Assembly (NCBI GenBank): GCA_041686095.1
Contig: JAWLEN010000075.1
Span: forward strand, 1-10,982
Origin: WJMT01 sp041686095
GTDB taxonomy: Bacteria; Acidobacteriota; Aminicenantia; Aminicenantales; Aminicenantaceae
Direction of reading: 5' to 3'
DNA length: 10,982 bases
Shown: in pieces, positions 1 through 7,320 of the stretch
How the letters are laid out: every line of letters starts with the position of its first letter
Position numbering within the stretch: the first letter of the stretch is position 1
Program-made: the position numbers and the translations under genes
The notes under the pieces: generated by a model
What the model was told of the DNA's origin: nothing
Seen by the model: the letters and a program-made list of their open reading frames with translations, nothing else
Database searches by the model: none

Positions 1-1170
1 GGGACCTATGAGAACTGCCCTCTTCAGTATAAGTATGCTTATATTGACCGGATCAAAGTGGAAGCAGAGGACACCATAGAAACTTTTCTGGGTTCCCGTG
101 TTCATGAGGCTTTGGAAAAACTTTACCGGGATAAACAGTATGAGAAACTGATGTCTCTGGATGAGCTTCTCAACTACTTCAACCAGATATGGGAGGAAAA
201 GTGGAAAGATTCTGTGATCATTGTCAAGGAGGATTACAATCAGGATAACTACCGAAAAATAGGGGAGAGGCAGCTTAAGGATTACTATCAAAGACACACT
301 CCTTTTGACGAGGGACGGATCATAGGGCTTGAGACAAAACGCTTCCTTCCTCTGGATGAACAGGGGAAATATTCGTTTCATATCAGGATCGACCGGCTGA
401 TGTACAGGGGAAATGGCCTGTATGAAGTCCATGATTATAAGACAGGCAGCTTTTTGATGGACCAGGAAACTCTGGATAGAGACAGACAGCTGGCTATGTA
501 TTCATTATGGGTTAAAGAACAGTTCAAGGATTTTAAAAAAGCCCGCTTGGTGTGGCATTTTCTCAACTTTGACAAAGAGATGGAATCATTCCGCACCCAT
601 GAGGAGCTTGAAGATCTGAGACAGGAAATACTGGAGGAGATCAAAAACATAGAGGCTGCCGACGAGTTTCCTGCCAATGTATCAGAGCTTTGCTCCTGGT
701 GTTTGTACAAACCGATTTGCCCGGAGTGGAAGCATCAAGTGGAGCTGGAGGGAAAAGAAGAAAACGAATACCTCAATGACCCCGGGTTGAAGCTGGTGGA
801 TGAATATGTGCGCCTCAAAGATGAGCTTAAGGAGCATCAGAAAGAAGCCGGGGAAAAGCTCAAAAAGATCGAGGAGGCGCTGATTGTTTTTTGTGAGAAA
901 GAGAGCGTTTCAGCAGTGGCCGGATCTGAGAAAAAAATATCTGTAAATGAATACAAAGATATTTCTTTTCCCGGGAAAAGCTCCAGGGAAAGAGAAGAGC
1001 TGATCCAGGTTTTAAGGAAAATGGGAAAATGGGATGAGGTGTCTGCCATTGATGTGTATTCACTGAAGAATATCCTTAAAAGACAGGAATGGAGTGAACA
1101 GGAACTTGACCTTTTAAAGAGATATGCTGAGGAGAAGAGCGGCTACCGGTTCAGTATAAAGAACAAATAA
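1..1170 (+). CDS. PD-(D/E)XK family nuclease with Fe-S cysteine signature, 5'-truncated
   Basis: The reading frame is open from base 1, so the gene enters from upstream and no start is visible; 389 codons remain. Core motifs of the RecB/AddB/Cas4-like nuclease fold appear in order: TYENCP at codons 2-7 with Cys6, GSRVH with His35, RIDRL with Asp131, the DYKTG motif with Asp145 and Lys147, and QLAMY with Gln163 and Tyr167. These match the His, Asp, (D/E)xK and QxxxY active-site elements. A C-x2-C-x5-C cluster at bases 691-720, with Cys6, forms the four-cysteine pattern known to bind a 4Fe-4S cluster in AddB and Cas4 nucleases. About 145 residues follow, starting with a charged, probably coiled-coil stretch (codons about 260-300). 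The expected role is Mg-dependent DNA exonuclease activity in repair or recombination. It could be a standalone RecB-like exonuclease or the C-terminus of a larger AddB-type protein. No cas genes are nearby. It converges on the cyanophycinase-like gene with 27 bases between the stops. Confidence 0.85.
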   Translation, partial: GTYENCPLQYKYAYIDRIKVEAEDTIETFLGSRVHEALEKLYRDKQYEKLMSLDELLNYFNQIWEEKWKDSVIIVKEDYNQDNYRKIGERQLKDYYQRHTPFDEGRIIGLETKRFLPLDEQGKYSFHIRIDRLMYRGNGLYEVHDYKTGSFLMDQETLDRDRQLAMYSLWVKEQFKDFKKARLVWHFLNFDKEMESFRTHEELEDLRQEILEEIKNIEAADEFPANVSELCSWCLYKPICPEWKHQVELEGKEENEYLNDPGLKLVDEYVRLKDELKEHQKEAGEKLKKIEEALIVFCEKESVSAVAGSEKKISVNEYKDISFPGKSSREREELIQVLRKMGKWDEVSAIDVYSLKNILKRQEWSEQELDLLKRYAEEKSGYRFSIKNK

Positions 1171-1197
1171 TCCCCAATAGTTAAAACCGGAGGAGTC

Positions 1198-2061
1198 TTA
1201 TTTTTCCATCACTTTTTTACTTTTTAAATTGAATTGGTCTCCTGGTTTCAGAATGTGCATGACCATTCCATATACGCTCAGTTTACGGGAAGGGAGGATT
1301 TTTGTGTCTGCTCCAGAGGCATCATAAACAATCACGTTGCTCTCACCAAACACTTCAAATGTTTTATTTGGGTTGACAATAACAGCAGTGGATTCATCTA
1401 TTCCGATCCCTAATATTTGAGGGTTTTCCGCCACTAAACTGATCAGACGATTGTGTCTTTTTCGGGCGATAAAATGCTGGTCTATGACAGCAGACTTGAT
1501 AAAACCAAATCCGGGAACAGTTGCGATATTGTCCGCTTCTATAGAAGAAAATGAAGTTTCTTCCTCATCTTTTCTTTTTTCATCTCCTGTTATCATAATC
1601 TTGCTCATCACCGCGGCTCCGGCACTGGTACCTCCGATCACAGCTCCCTCTTTGTAAATCTCTAACAGCTTTTTATGGACAGGAGTGTCACGGAGAACAT
1701 CTGTTAAACGACTTTGAACTCCCCCAGAGAAAAACACGCCTCCTGCATCATTCAAAATAGAGGCGGATTCTTCTTTTAAAGCCTGTGCTCGAGTCAAAAT
1801 GTGAAACTCCACTTTTTTGGCTCCCAAGTTCCTCAGTTCCTGAGCTTGTTCCGGTCCTACTTCGTCAGGAACACTGCTGGCCATAGGGAAAACAACTATT
1901 TTTCCGCTTTTGACTTTCTCTGCCAATTCAATAAATTTTTTCATCATCTCCGGAGGTCTCTTTCCACCACCGATGATAAATAAATATCCCTCAGAGTAAG
2001 AAAGGAGTGGAAAGAATAAAACTAAAATAAGTATGAGAAAGCTTTTAAGGGTTTTGTTCAA
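1198..2061 (-). CDS. secreted cyanophycinase-like peptidase (S51 family)
   Basis: A 287-residue protein with a signal peptide (Lys4 and Lys281-type charged ends aside, a hydrophobic core at residues 7-20 ending near SYSEG), so export is expected. The mature part has the S51/class-I glutamine amidotransferase-like fold: IIGGG near 29-33, FFSGGVQ at 110-116, the nucleophile elbow GTSAGAAV with Ser146, DQHF with His196, and GIDEST with Glu223. The Ser-His-Glu order and the 27-residue His-to-Glu spacing fit the cyanophycinase (CphB/CphE) triad as I recall it. Known family members cut multi-L-arginyl-poly-L-aspartate into beta-Asp-Arg dipeptides. No cyanophycin synthetase or isoaspartyl dipeptidase is in the window, so the substrate may be external or different. 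The start is TTG at 2061-2059, inside TTGA where the upstream gene ends. A GAAGGAG ribosome site 7 bases before it supports that start. Peptidase E is a relative, but the DQHF and GIDE motifs favour cyanophycinase. Confidence 0.86.
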   Translation of the reverse strand: MNKTLKSFLILILVLFFPLLSYSEGYLFIIGGGKRPPEMMKKFIELAEKVKSGKIVVFPMASSVPDEVGPEQAQELRNLGAKKVEFHILTRAQALKEESASILNDAGGVFFSGGVQSRLTDVLRDTPVHKKLLEIYKEGAVIGGTSAGAAVMSKIMITGDEKRKDEEETSFSSIEADNIATVPGFGFIKSAVIDQHFIARKRHNRLISLVAENPQILGIGIDESTAVIVNPNKTFEVFGESNVIVYDASGADTKILPSRKLSVYGMVMHILKPGDQFNLKSKKVMEK

Positions 2062-4223
2062 TTTTTTTCTCCTTCAATTATTTTCTTGCCAAGCTCTTTT
2101 TTCAATTTTTCAATGACCTTTCGGACTTCTTCAATATCTTCTTTGTATTTGTAAGGGGAAGCTTGATTGACAAATCTCTCTAAAAATTCCAAAGCTTTTT
2201 TCTTGTTCCCTTGATTTAAGTAAACTCTGCCCAAATTGTACAAGGTATCGGTCTGACGGGGATCGATTTGCAATGATTTTTCCCACTGCTCAATGGATTT
2301 ATTTATTTTTCCCTTTCTGTAATAAACCACTCCCAATCCATTATAAGGTGAATCTAATCCCGGATCCACAGAAATAGCCTGTTTGTAATTTTGTTCTGCT
2401 TGATCGTATTCTTCTAAAGACAGATAACAATTACCTAAGTTATTCATAGCCATAGCATAATGTTTATCCAGAGAAACAGATTTTCGGAAGCACGCAACAG
2501 CTTTGGACATTTGGTTTGCTTTAAAGTAGCTGACTCCTAAATAGTTGAAAGCTTCTGCATAATCTTTGTGATTTTGTACAACTCTTTCTAATATTTCTAT
2601 AGACTCTTTAATTCTTCCGGCTTCCTGATAATAAAGACCTAACCGCGCTAATAAGGATTTGGTGATCAGATTCTGATGAACAGCTTTTTCGAGCAGTTCG
2701 ATGGCTTTATTTATTTTTCCCATTTTATACAGATTATATGAAGCATATTCATATCCAATGATAAAGTTAGACTGTTTATTGAGAAGTTTTTGATAGAGTT
2801 GATGGGCTAATGCGAGTTTTCCTGTCTCTGAGGCCATAATAGCTTCATTAAAAAGGTTGTCCACTTCAATCATATTCTTGGGATCAGGCAGGTTCTCTCC
2901 GTTAGGCTGCACATTCAACCTCACATAACCCAGAGACCCAAGTTTTTCTTTTGTTTCTCTGTCCATATCTGTTTGAAATACATGAGTGGAATGGGGAGAT
3001 GAAAAATTTTCAATCATTTCTTTTAATCTGGCTTCTAACTTTTTGGCTGTTTCAGGATGTTTTTCAATAATATTATTCAACTCCTGTGGGTCTTTCTTCA
3101 TGTGGTATAATTCGGGAATAGGAGCGTGAATGTATTTCCAATTATCCGTTCGAATTCCCTGGAGAGGCGCCCAATTTCTATCCAGCATGGCAGCGACAGA
3201 TTCAATATAAAAATACTCTCGATGATGAATTTTTTTGCCGAACAGATTGGTTCTAAATGATTTTCCTTGAATATCAAGGGGTTGAGAAAATCCCATCAAA
3301 TCCAGGACTGTGGGCATGATATCTATGAGACTCACAGGTTCATTTATGACTCTGTGTTCCGGAAAAACTTTGGGATTATAAAAAATTAATGGAACTCTCA
3401 AAGTCGAATCATAGATAAAAATTCCGTGAGTTTTTTCGTTATGCTCCCCCAACCCTTCCCCGTGATCAGAGGTCAGTATAATTAATGTCTTTTCTATTAA
3501 GTTCTGTTCTTCTAATGTCTTAAGGAGCTCTCCTATTATTTGATCTGTATAAGCAATCTCTCCATCGTACTCTCTTCTTTTATACTGGATATTATACGGC
3601 GCCGGAGGATCATAAGGGGAGTGGGGATCAAAGTAGTGAATCCAAGCAAAAAAAGCATTATCTTTATTCTGTTTAATCCATTCAAGCGCACTTTCATTCA
3701 CTGCTTCAGCTTTTCTTTCCACAAAGGAGAGATCTCGGATTCTGTCCTTGCTTTTGTAAAAATCATTATAAACTTCAAATCCCTTATCTAAACCAAAGCG
3801 CGAATCCAGTGGAAATGCGCCTACAAAGGCAGCTGTGTTGTATCCTTGATCTTTGAATATTTCAGATAGGGTAGTCAAAGAAGGAGGGATGGGATATCCG
3901 TTGTCTCGTACTCCGTGAAAGACAGGAAGAGTTCCTGTAAACAAGGAGCAGTGGGAAGGCAGAGTGAGAGGGACCGGACAATAAGCTAGAGAAAACAAGA
4001 TTCCTTCTTTTCCCAATCGATCGATATGGGGCGTTCTGATCTTTTCATAGCCGTAGACTCCTAAATGGTCGGCTCTGAGCGTGTCTATAGTAATGATCAA
4101 GACATTAAGTTTTGGAGAATCCGAGAAAGAAGAACATTTGATTGGAGAAGGATATAATAGAAAAAATAAAAGACCGATGACTAATGCCGAATATATGCTT
4201 TTGTGGCGGAGAGATTTTTGCAT
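2058..4223 (-). CDS. periplasmic sulfatase-like (alkaline phosphatase superfamily) enzyme with C-terminal TPR repeats, Thr at the nucleophile position
   Basis: A 721-residue protein. Residues 12-25 are hydrophobic and act as a signal peptide or membrane anchor, so the rest should be periplasmic. Residues about 38-405 form a sulfatase-type alkaline phosphatase domain: ITIDTLRADH with Asp47, the nucleophile segment TLPSHCSLFTG (87-97), FDPHSPYDPP with His201, TSDHGEGLGEH with Asp253 and His254, and KTHG with His266. In classical sulfatases the segment is C/S-x-P-S-R-x-x-L-x-T-G with Cys or Ser converted to formylglycine. Here Thr87 sits at that place and His91 replaces the Arg. Thr nucleophiles are known in phosphoethanolamine transferases, LtaS and NPP phosphodiesterases, so phosphodiester or phosphate-transfer chemistry is possible. 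Residues about 455-685 hold roughly six TPR units for protein contacts. The ATG at 4223 has only a weak GAG ribosome site. It is 100 bases after the receptor gene and overlaps the next gene by 4 bases. The substrate is unknown. Confidence 0.85.
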   Translation of the reverse strand: MQKSLRHKSIYSALVIGLLFFLLYPSPIKCSSFSDSPKLNVLIITIDTLRADHLGVYGYEKIRTPHIDRLGKEGILFSLAYCPVPLTLPSHCSLFTGTLPVFHGVRDNGYPIPPSLTTLSEIFKDQGYNTAAFVGAFPLDSRFGLDKGFEVYNDFYKSKDRIRDLSFVERKAEAVNESALEWIKQNKDNAFFAWIHYFDPHSPYDPPAPYNIQYKRREYDGEIAYTDQIIGELLKTLEEQNLIEKTLIILTSDHGEGLGEHNEKTHGIFIYDSTLRVPLIFYNPKVFPEHRVINEPVSLIDIMPTVLDLMGFSQPLDIQGKSFRTNLFGKKIHHREYFYIESVAAMLDRNWAPLQGIRTDNWKYIHAPIPELYHMKKDPQELNNIIEKHPETAKKLEARLKEMIENFSSPHSTHVFQTDMDRETKEKLGSLGYVRLNVQPNGENLPDPKNMIEVDNLFNEAIMASETGKLALAHQLYQKLLNKQSNFIIGYEYASYNLYKMGKINKAIELLEKAVHQNLITKSLLARLGLYYQEAGRIKESIEILERVVQNHKDYAEAFNYLGVSYFKANQMSKAVACFRKSVSLDKHYAMAMNNLGNCYLSLEEYDQAEQNYKQAISVDPGLDSPYNGLGVVYYRKGKINKSIEQWEKSLQIDPRQTDTLYNLGRVYLNQGNKKKALEFLERFVNQASPYKYKEDIEEVRKVIEKLKKELGKKIIEGEKN
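2062..2075 (-). promoter_or_regulatory. ribosome binding site that fixes the TTG start of the cyanophycinase-like gene
   Basis: On the minus strand GAAGGAG (2075-2069) is followed by seven A residues and then TTG at 2061-2059. The site lies inside the last codons of the upstream sulfatase-like gene, whose TGA shares bases with the TTG start. The arrangement suggests translational coupling and explains the non-ATG start. Confidence 0.8.
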
Positions 4224-4269
4224 TTAAGTCTCAAGCTTATGTTATTTTAAAATATTATTTTTTAAAGAT

Positions 4270-4299
4270 AAAGGGGAACCCTTTGAGAGGTTCCCCTTT
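4270..4299 (-). terminator. intrinsic terminator or attenuator hairpin after the TonB-dependent receptor gene
   Basis: A perfect 11-bp inverted repeat, AAAGGGGAACC (4270-4280) and GGTTCCCCTTT (4289-4299), with an 8-base loop. On the minus strand the stem is followed by a T-rich stretch (ATCTTTA). It lies 24 bases past the receptor stop and 46 bases before the sulfatase-like start. It could stop most receptor transcripts and let a fraction read into the two enzyme genes. I saw no clear promoter between it and the downstream start. Confidence 0.75.
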
Positions 4300-4323
4300 A
4301 AAATATACTGATTCAAAAAAGAC

Positions 4324-7167
4324 TTAGAAGTTAAATTTGACTCCTAATCTAGCAATTCGAGGCGCCAGAACTTGATAAACATTATGATAACCACTCCATG
4401 ATTCAGCATCCCAATCAAGAATGGTTGCATTATTGAATACATTGAATACATCAAGCATGGCTTCTATGCTTCCCCATTCTCTTAACTTGAAAGTCTTGCT
4501 CAATCTCAGATCAAGATTGACTAAATCAGGATGTCTTTCTGATCCGTACTTTTCTGTTTCGACATTTACGCTTCCTTGATTCAAACCATAATACCTGAAC
4601 CATCTTTGAGTCGGATATCCCGTGCGATAGCCAAAGGATCCAGCGAACGCTATACCAAAAGGAAGTTCATAACTTCCGCTGCATTTAATGATTAAAGGTG
4701 AGTCTACACTGGTGGGGGTATTGTCATTCATTTCTCTATTATTAGGATCATCAACAGATTCAAGAGGGATTTTCTTCTTGGTGGTTCCATAAGATATAGA
4801 CCCCATAAGCTGCCATTTATCTGCGAACCTTTTTCGCAGAACCAATTCCACACCGCTGTAATAAGTCATATAGCCAGGTCTGGTGGTGATAAAGGGATCA
4901 AAAACATCAACTTTAGCCTCATCAAGATTGTACACAGTTAAAGTTCCCCCATCATCAGCTGTTCCCAAGTCTCCGTCTGGGCCGGGATCTTGAACACTAA
5001 TCGGAGTGTAATCTCTTTCCGGATCTAAGGCTAAATTATCTGTCCACATAAATCTTTTGTTTTGTCTGTAATGATAGTTTAAACTAAGCCCCAAATCATT
5101 GGTTATTCGTCTTTCAATACCCAATGTTACTTCATCGGTATAGGGAGATTTCAAATCCGGGTCAATTTCTACAGTCTGACCCACATCATGATAACTCACA
5201 TATCCAAATTCATTGGTTTGAGGGATTCCATCACCATTATCATCATACCATCTGTAGTCCACATCAAAATATCCTGTTTCAACCGCATATTCTGCTGGAT
5301 AATAGCCAGTTTGTTGCGAATAGCGGGCGTAACTCCCTTTTAAAATGGTTGTGTCATCATCGAATATATCATATGTCAATCCGATTCGTGGAGACAGCAC
5401 GTTCCAGACTACTACATTTCTTTTTTCTGGAGTGGTCAGAGCAACCGGTATTCCAAACCTCTGCTCGTAATACTCTGTCCATTGATTCCCTTCTACATGA
5501 GTTTCATTGACGTGACAGCGCGTGCCGTCATACCTTAGACCCAAATTAAGGGTCAGCTTGTCATCAAAAGAAATACTGTCCTGGATATAAGCTGAAAAGA
5601 CTTCGTTGGTCTGATCCCATTTTTCATCCCTGAAAGTCCATACCTGCCAGGGGCTGGTGTAGTCGGGGTAGTCCCAGTAAATCAGAGTATCGCCTGGATG
5701 CTTCCGGGTGGTGTGAAAAGGAGCATTCTGGTATTCAAATCCTACTTTGAGCTCATGATCAGTTCCCCCTAAATCATCTTTAAAGTAGTTCGCTGAAGCC
5801 GTGAACTGATATCTGTCGTGGTAATACCAGCGGTAAACATAATACGCATTTTCATACATTCTCCTGGTGGGCTCAGAATAATAAATGCGAATGGCGGGCT
5901 GATCCATATCGACTTCATCCTGAGGTTCTCTTTGATACCACATATTGGAAATTCCAGCTTTAAAATTTAATATGAGATTGGGATTGACTGTCCAGGTGTC
6001 TTCCAGATGATAAAATGGGGAGGTTGAATCTTGAAGTTCTGTAGTCACCGGGGGTCTTGCGGGACCTGCACTTCTGTTTGGTTTGGCCTTTCTGTCCAGA
6101 TTAATCCAACCCATTAATCTATTGTTTTTTGTTGCCTGCCAGGTGAGCTTAAATGTACCATGGACCAAATCAGTGTATTCTCTTTGAGGTTCTCCATTCA
6201 GTTCATAGCCAATAATATAGCGGTCGATCTCTGTCCGGCGGAAAGCTCCATAAAACCAAAGCTTGTCTTTAACGATAGGGCCTCCTAGGTCGAATCCGTA
6301 ATCATAGAGATAGTGCACAGGATTCCCAAAGCCTGCCCCTTCATAAGCTGGGTCGTCCTCAGGGATATTATTGGTCTGGAAGCTTTCATCTTCAAAGTAA
6401 AGGTTGACTCCTCCGCTGAATTTATTTCCTCCAGATTTGGTGACCATGTTTATAACAACTCCTCCTACCTGTACGTCCGCTTCGTGAGAGCCTGTTTCAA
6501 CCTGGATTTCGCCAAATGAATCAAAATCATAATACATCATTGAAGCCAAATCAGAAGGATCGGTCATATTCACTCCATCAATGTAATATCCGGTCTGATT
6601 TCCTAAACTTCCGTGAACATACCCGTCACTTTGCTGCCCGCTTTCGCTTCCCCCGACATTCTCCCTGTCCATTACCATACCCGGAGTTTGCTGCAGTATC
6701 ACCCAGGGATCTCGGGCGGTTGGTATTTTTTGAAGCATTGGAGTTGTGAAATTTGTTCCCACAGTGGTTGATTTCGTATCCACCACCGGAGCTTCTCCAA
6801 TGACTGTGATTTCTTCTTCTATCGCTCCTATCTCTAATACTGCATTAACGCTGGTTGTTTTTCTTAAAACAACTTCCACATCTTGTTTTATCAATGTCTT
6901 GAATCCGCTCAGTTTAAATATAACTTTATAATCTCCGATAGAAAGACGGGGAAATCTGTAGGTTCCATCAGCGGAAGTCACTGTGGATCTTGTGCCTTGG
7001 ATTAAAGCATCGCTTTCTATAACAATATCCACTCCGGGAAGAGGTTCTCCTTCGGTATCAGTAACTTTGCCTTCTATCCTTCCTGACTGTAAAGTATCCT
7101 GACCATTTAGTTGAATAGCGAATAAGAGTAGAAGAGGTACCAAAATCAATATACTTGTTTTCTTCAT
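4324..7167 (-). CDS. TonB-dependent outer-membrane receptor with N-terminal carboxypeptidase-regulatory-like domain
   Basis: A 947-residue outer-membrane receptor. Residues 1-22 are a signal peptide (KK then a Leu-rich core, ending near QLNGQ). Residues about 28-112 form a carboxypeptidase-regulatory-like beta-sandwich (GRIEGKVTDTEGEPLPGVD onward). EEITVIGEAP (118-127) resembles a TonB box. The plug follows at about 128-245, with YYIDGVNMTDP and GGVVINMVTKSGG. The remainder is the 22-strand barrel rich in aromatic residues, ending in LGVKFNF with the terminal Phe expected for BAM recognition. Such proteins import large or scarce substrates using TonB and proton motive force; the Oar-like subclass also includes adhesion or export-related members. 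No SusD-type lipoprotein is adjacent. Two Asp-rich loops look calcium-binding (residues 642-653 and 727-739). The ATG at 7167 is fixed by TAAGGAGG with a 5-base spacer. The promoter and a possible operator lie upstream. The substrate cannot be read from the sequence. Confidence 0.92.
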   Translation of the reverse strand: MKKTSILILVPLLLLFAIQLNGQDTLQSGRIEGKVTDTEGEPLPGVDIVIESDALIQGTRSTVTSADGTYRFPRLSIGDYKVIFKLSGFKTLIKQDVEVVLRKTTSVNAVLEIGAIEEEITVIGEAPVVDTKSTTVGTNFTTPMLQKIPTARDPWVILQQTPGMVMDRENVGGSESGQQSDGYVHGSLGNQTGYYIDGVNMTDPSDLASMMYYDFDSFGEIQVETGSHEADVQVGGVVINMVTKSGGNKFSGGVNLYFEDESFQTNNIPEDDPAYEGAGFGNPVHYLYDYGFDLGGPIVKDKLWFYGAFRRTEIDRYIIGYELNGEPQREYTDLVHGTFKLTWQATKNNRLMGWINLDRKAKPNRSAGPARPPVTTELQDSTSPFYHLEDTWTVNPNLILNFKAGISNMWYQREPQDEVDMDQPAIRIYYSEPTRRMYENAYYVYRWYYHDRYQFTASANYFKDDLGGTDHELKVGFEYQNAPFHTTRKHPGDTLIYWDYPDYTSPWQVWTFRDEKWDQTNEVFSAYIQDSISFDDKLTLNLGLRYDGTRCHVNETHVEGNQWTEYYEQRFGIPVALTTPEKRNVVVWNVLSPRIGLTYDIFDDDTTILKGSYARYSQQTGYYPAEYAVETGYFDVDYRWYDDNGDGIPQTNEFGYVSYHDVGQTVEIDPDLKSPYTDEVTLGIERRITNDLGLSLNYHYRQNKRFMWTDNLALDPERDYTPISVQDPGPDGDLGTADDGGTLTVYNLDEAKVDVFDPFITTRPGYMTYYSGVELVLRKRFADKWQLMGSISYGTTKKKIPLESVDDPNNREMNDNTPTSVDSPLIIKCSGSYELPFGIAFAGSFGYRTGYPTQRWFRYYGLNQGSVNVETEKYGSERHPDLVNLDLRLSKTFKLREWGSIEAMLDVFNVFNNATILDWDAESWSGYHNVYQVLAPRIARLGVKFNF

Positions 7168-7172
7168 TTTAA

Positions 7173-7180
7173 CCTCCTTA
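7173..7180 (-). promoter_or_regulatory. strong ribosome binding site of the TonB-dependent receptor gene
   Basis: TAAGGAGG on the minus strand, 5 bases (TTAAA) before the ATG at 7167. It is a near-complete match to the anti-Shine-Dalgarno sequence and settles the start. Other genes here (regulator, kinase, SucC-like) have weak or no such site, so the receptor is probably translated at a high rate. Confidence 0.85.
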
Positions 7181-7225
7181 TTTTTTATTGTTTATTGTTG
7201 AAATCTTCTTCTAAAATTTTTATCG

Positions 7226-7235
7226 AACCTCCTTT
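7226..7235 (-). promoter_or_regulatory. second Shine-Dalgarno-like site in the receptor leader
   Basis: AAAGGAGGTT on the minus strand, about 58 bases upstream of the receptor start. No ATG, GTG or TTG follows at a usable distance, so it is not a conventional gene start. It could be a standby ribosome site, a leader-peptide site with an unusual start, or chance in purine-rich sequence. Confidence 0.35.
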
Positions 7236-7263
7236 CTGCAAATAAAGTTTCAAAAACATTCTT

Positions 7264-7285
7264 AAATGTAACAAATATTACATTT
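7264..7285 (-). promoter_or_regulatory. perfect inverted repeat at the receptor transcription start, candidate operator
   Basis: AAATGTAA (7264-7271) and TTACATTT (7278-7285) are perfect inverted arms with a 6-base spacer. The repeat begins about 7 bases downstream of the predicted -10 box, so it spans roughly +1 to +22 of the receptor transcript, a usual repressor position. The arm and spacer sizes fit a dimeric HTH protein. The adjacent RpiR-type regulator is the first candidate; a CRP/FNR-family protein is another, since the core reads TGTAA-N6-TTACA. Confidence 0.5.
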
Positions 7286-7291
7286 ATTCTT

Positions 7292-7320
7292 ATAATATTT
7301 ACTATTTTTATATATTTCAA
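7292..7320 (-). promoter_or_regulatory. sigma70-type promoter of the TonB-dependent receptor gene
   Basis: On the minus strand TTGAAA (7320-7315) and TATTAT (7297-7292) are separated by exactly 17 bases, each one mismatch from consensus. The expected start is near 7285, giving a leader of about 118 bases. The region is AT-rich, so chance matches are possible, but spacing, position and the adjoining dyad all agree. The 217-base gap 7168-7384 otherwise holds only the leader. Confidence 0.6.

Noticed and set aside
1..1170. Cas4 of a CRISPR system
   Set aside because: The cysteine pattern is shared with Cas4, but the protein is much longer and no repeats or cas genes are visible.
3947..3982. Cys82 or Cys92 of the sulfatase-like protein as the formylglycine residue
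   Set aside because: Neither is in register with the P-S-x-x-x-L-x-T-G part of the motif; that register puts Thr87 at the nucleophile position.
5124..5510. A 128-codon open frame on the plus strand
   Set aside because: Antisense to the receptor barrel region; His/Ser-rich composition mirrors the opposite strand's codons.
4324..7167. SusC of a SusC/SusD polysaccharide utilisation locus
   Set aside because: No SusD-like lipoprotein or glycoside hydrolase is adjacent, and the barrel looks more like the Oar-type receptors than a Bacteroidetes SusC.
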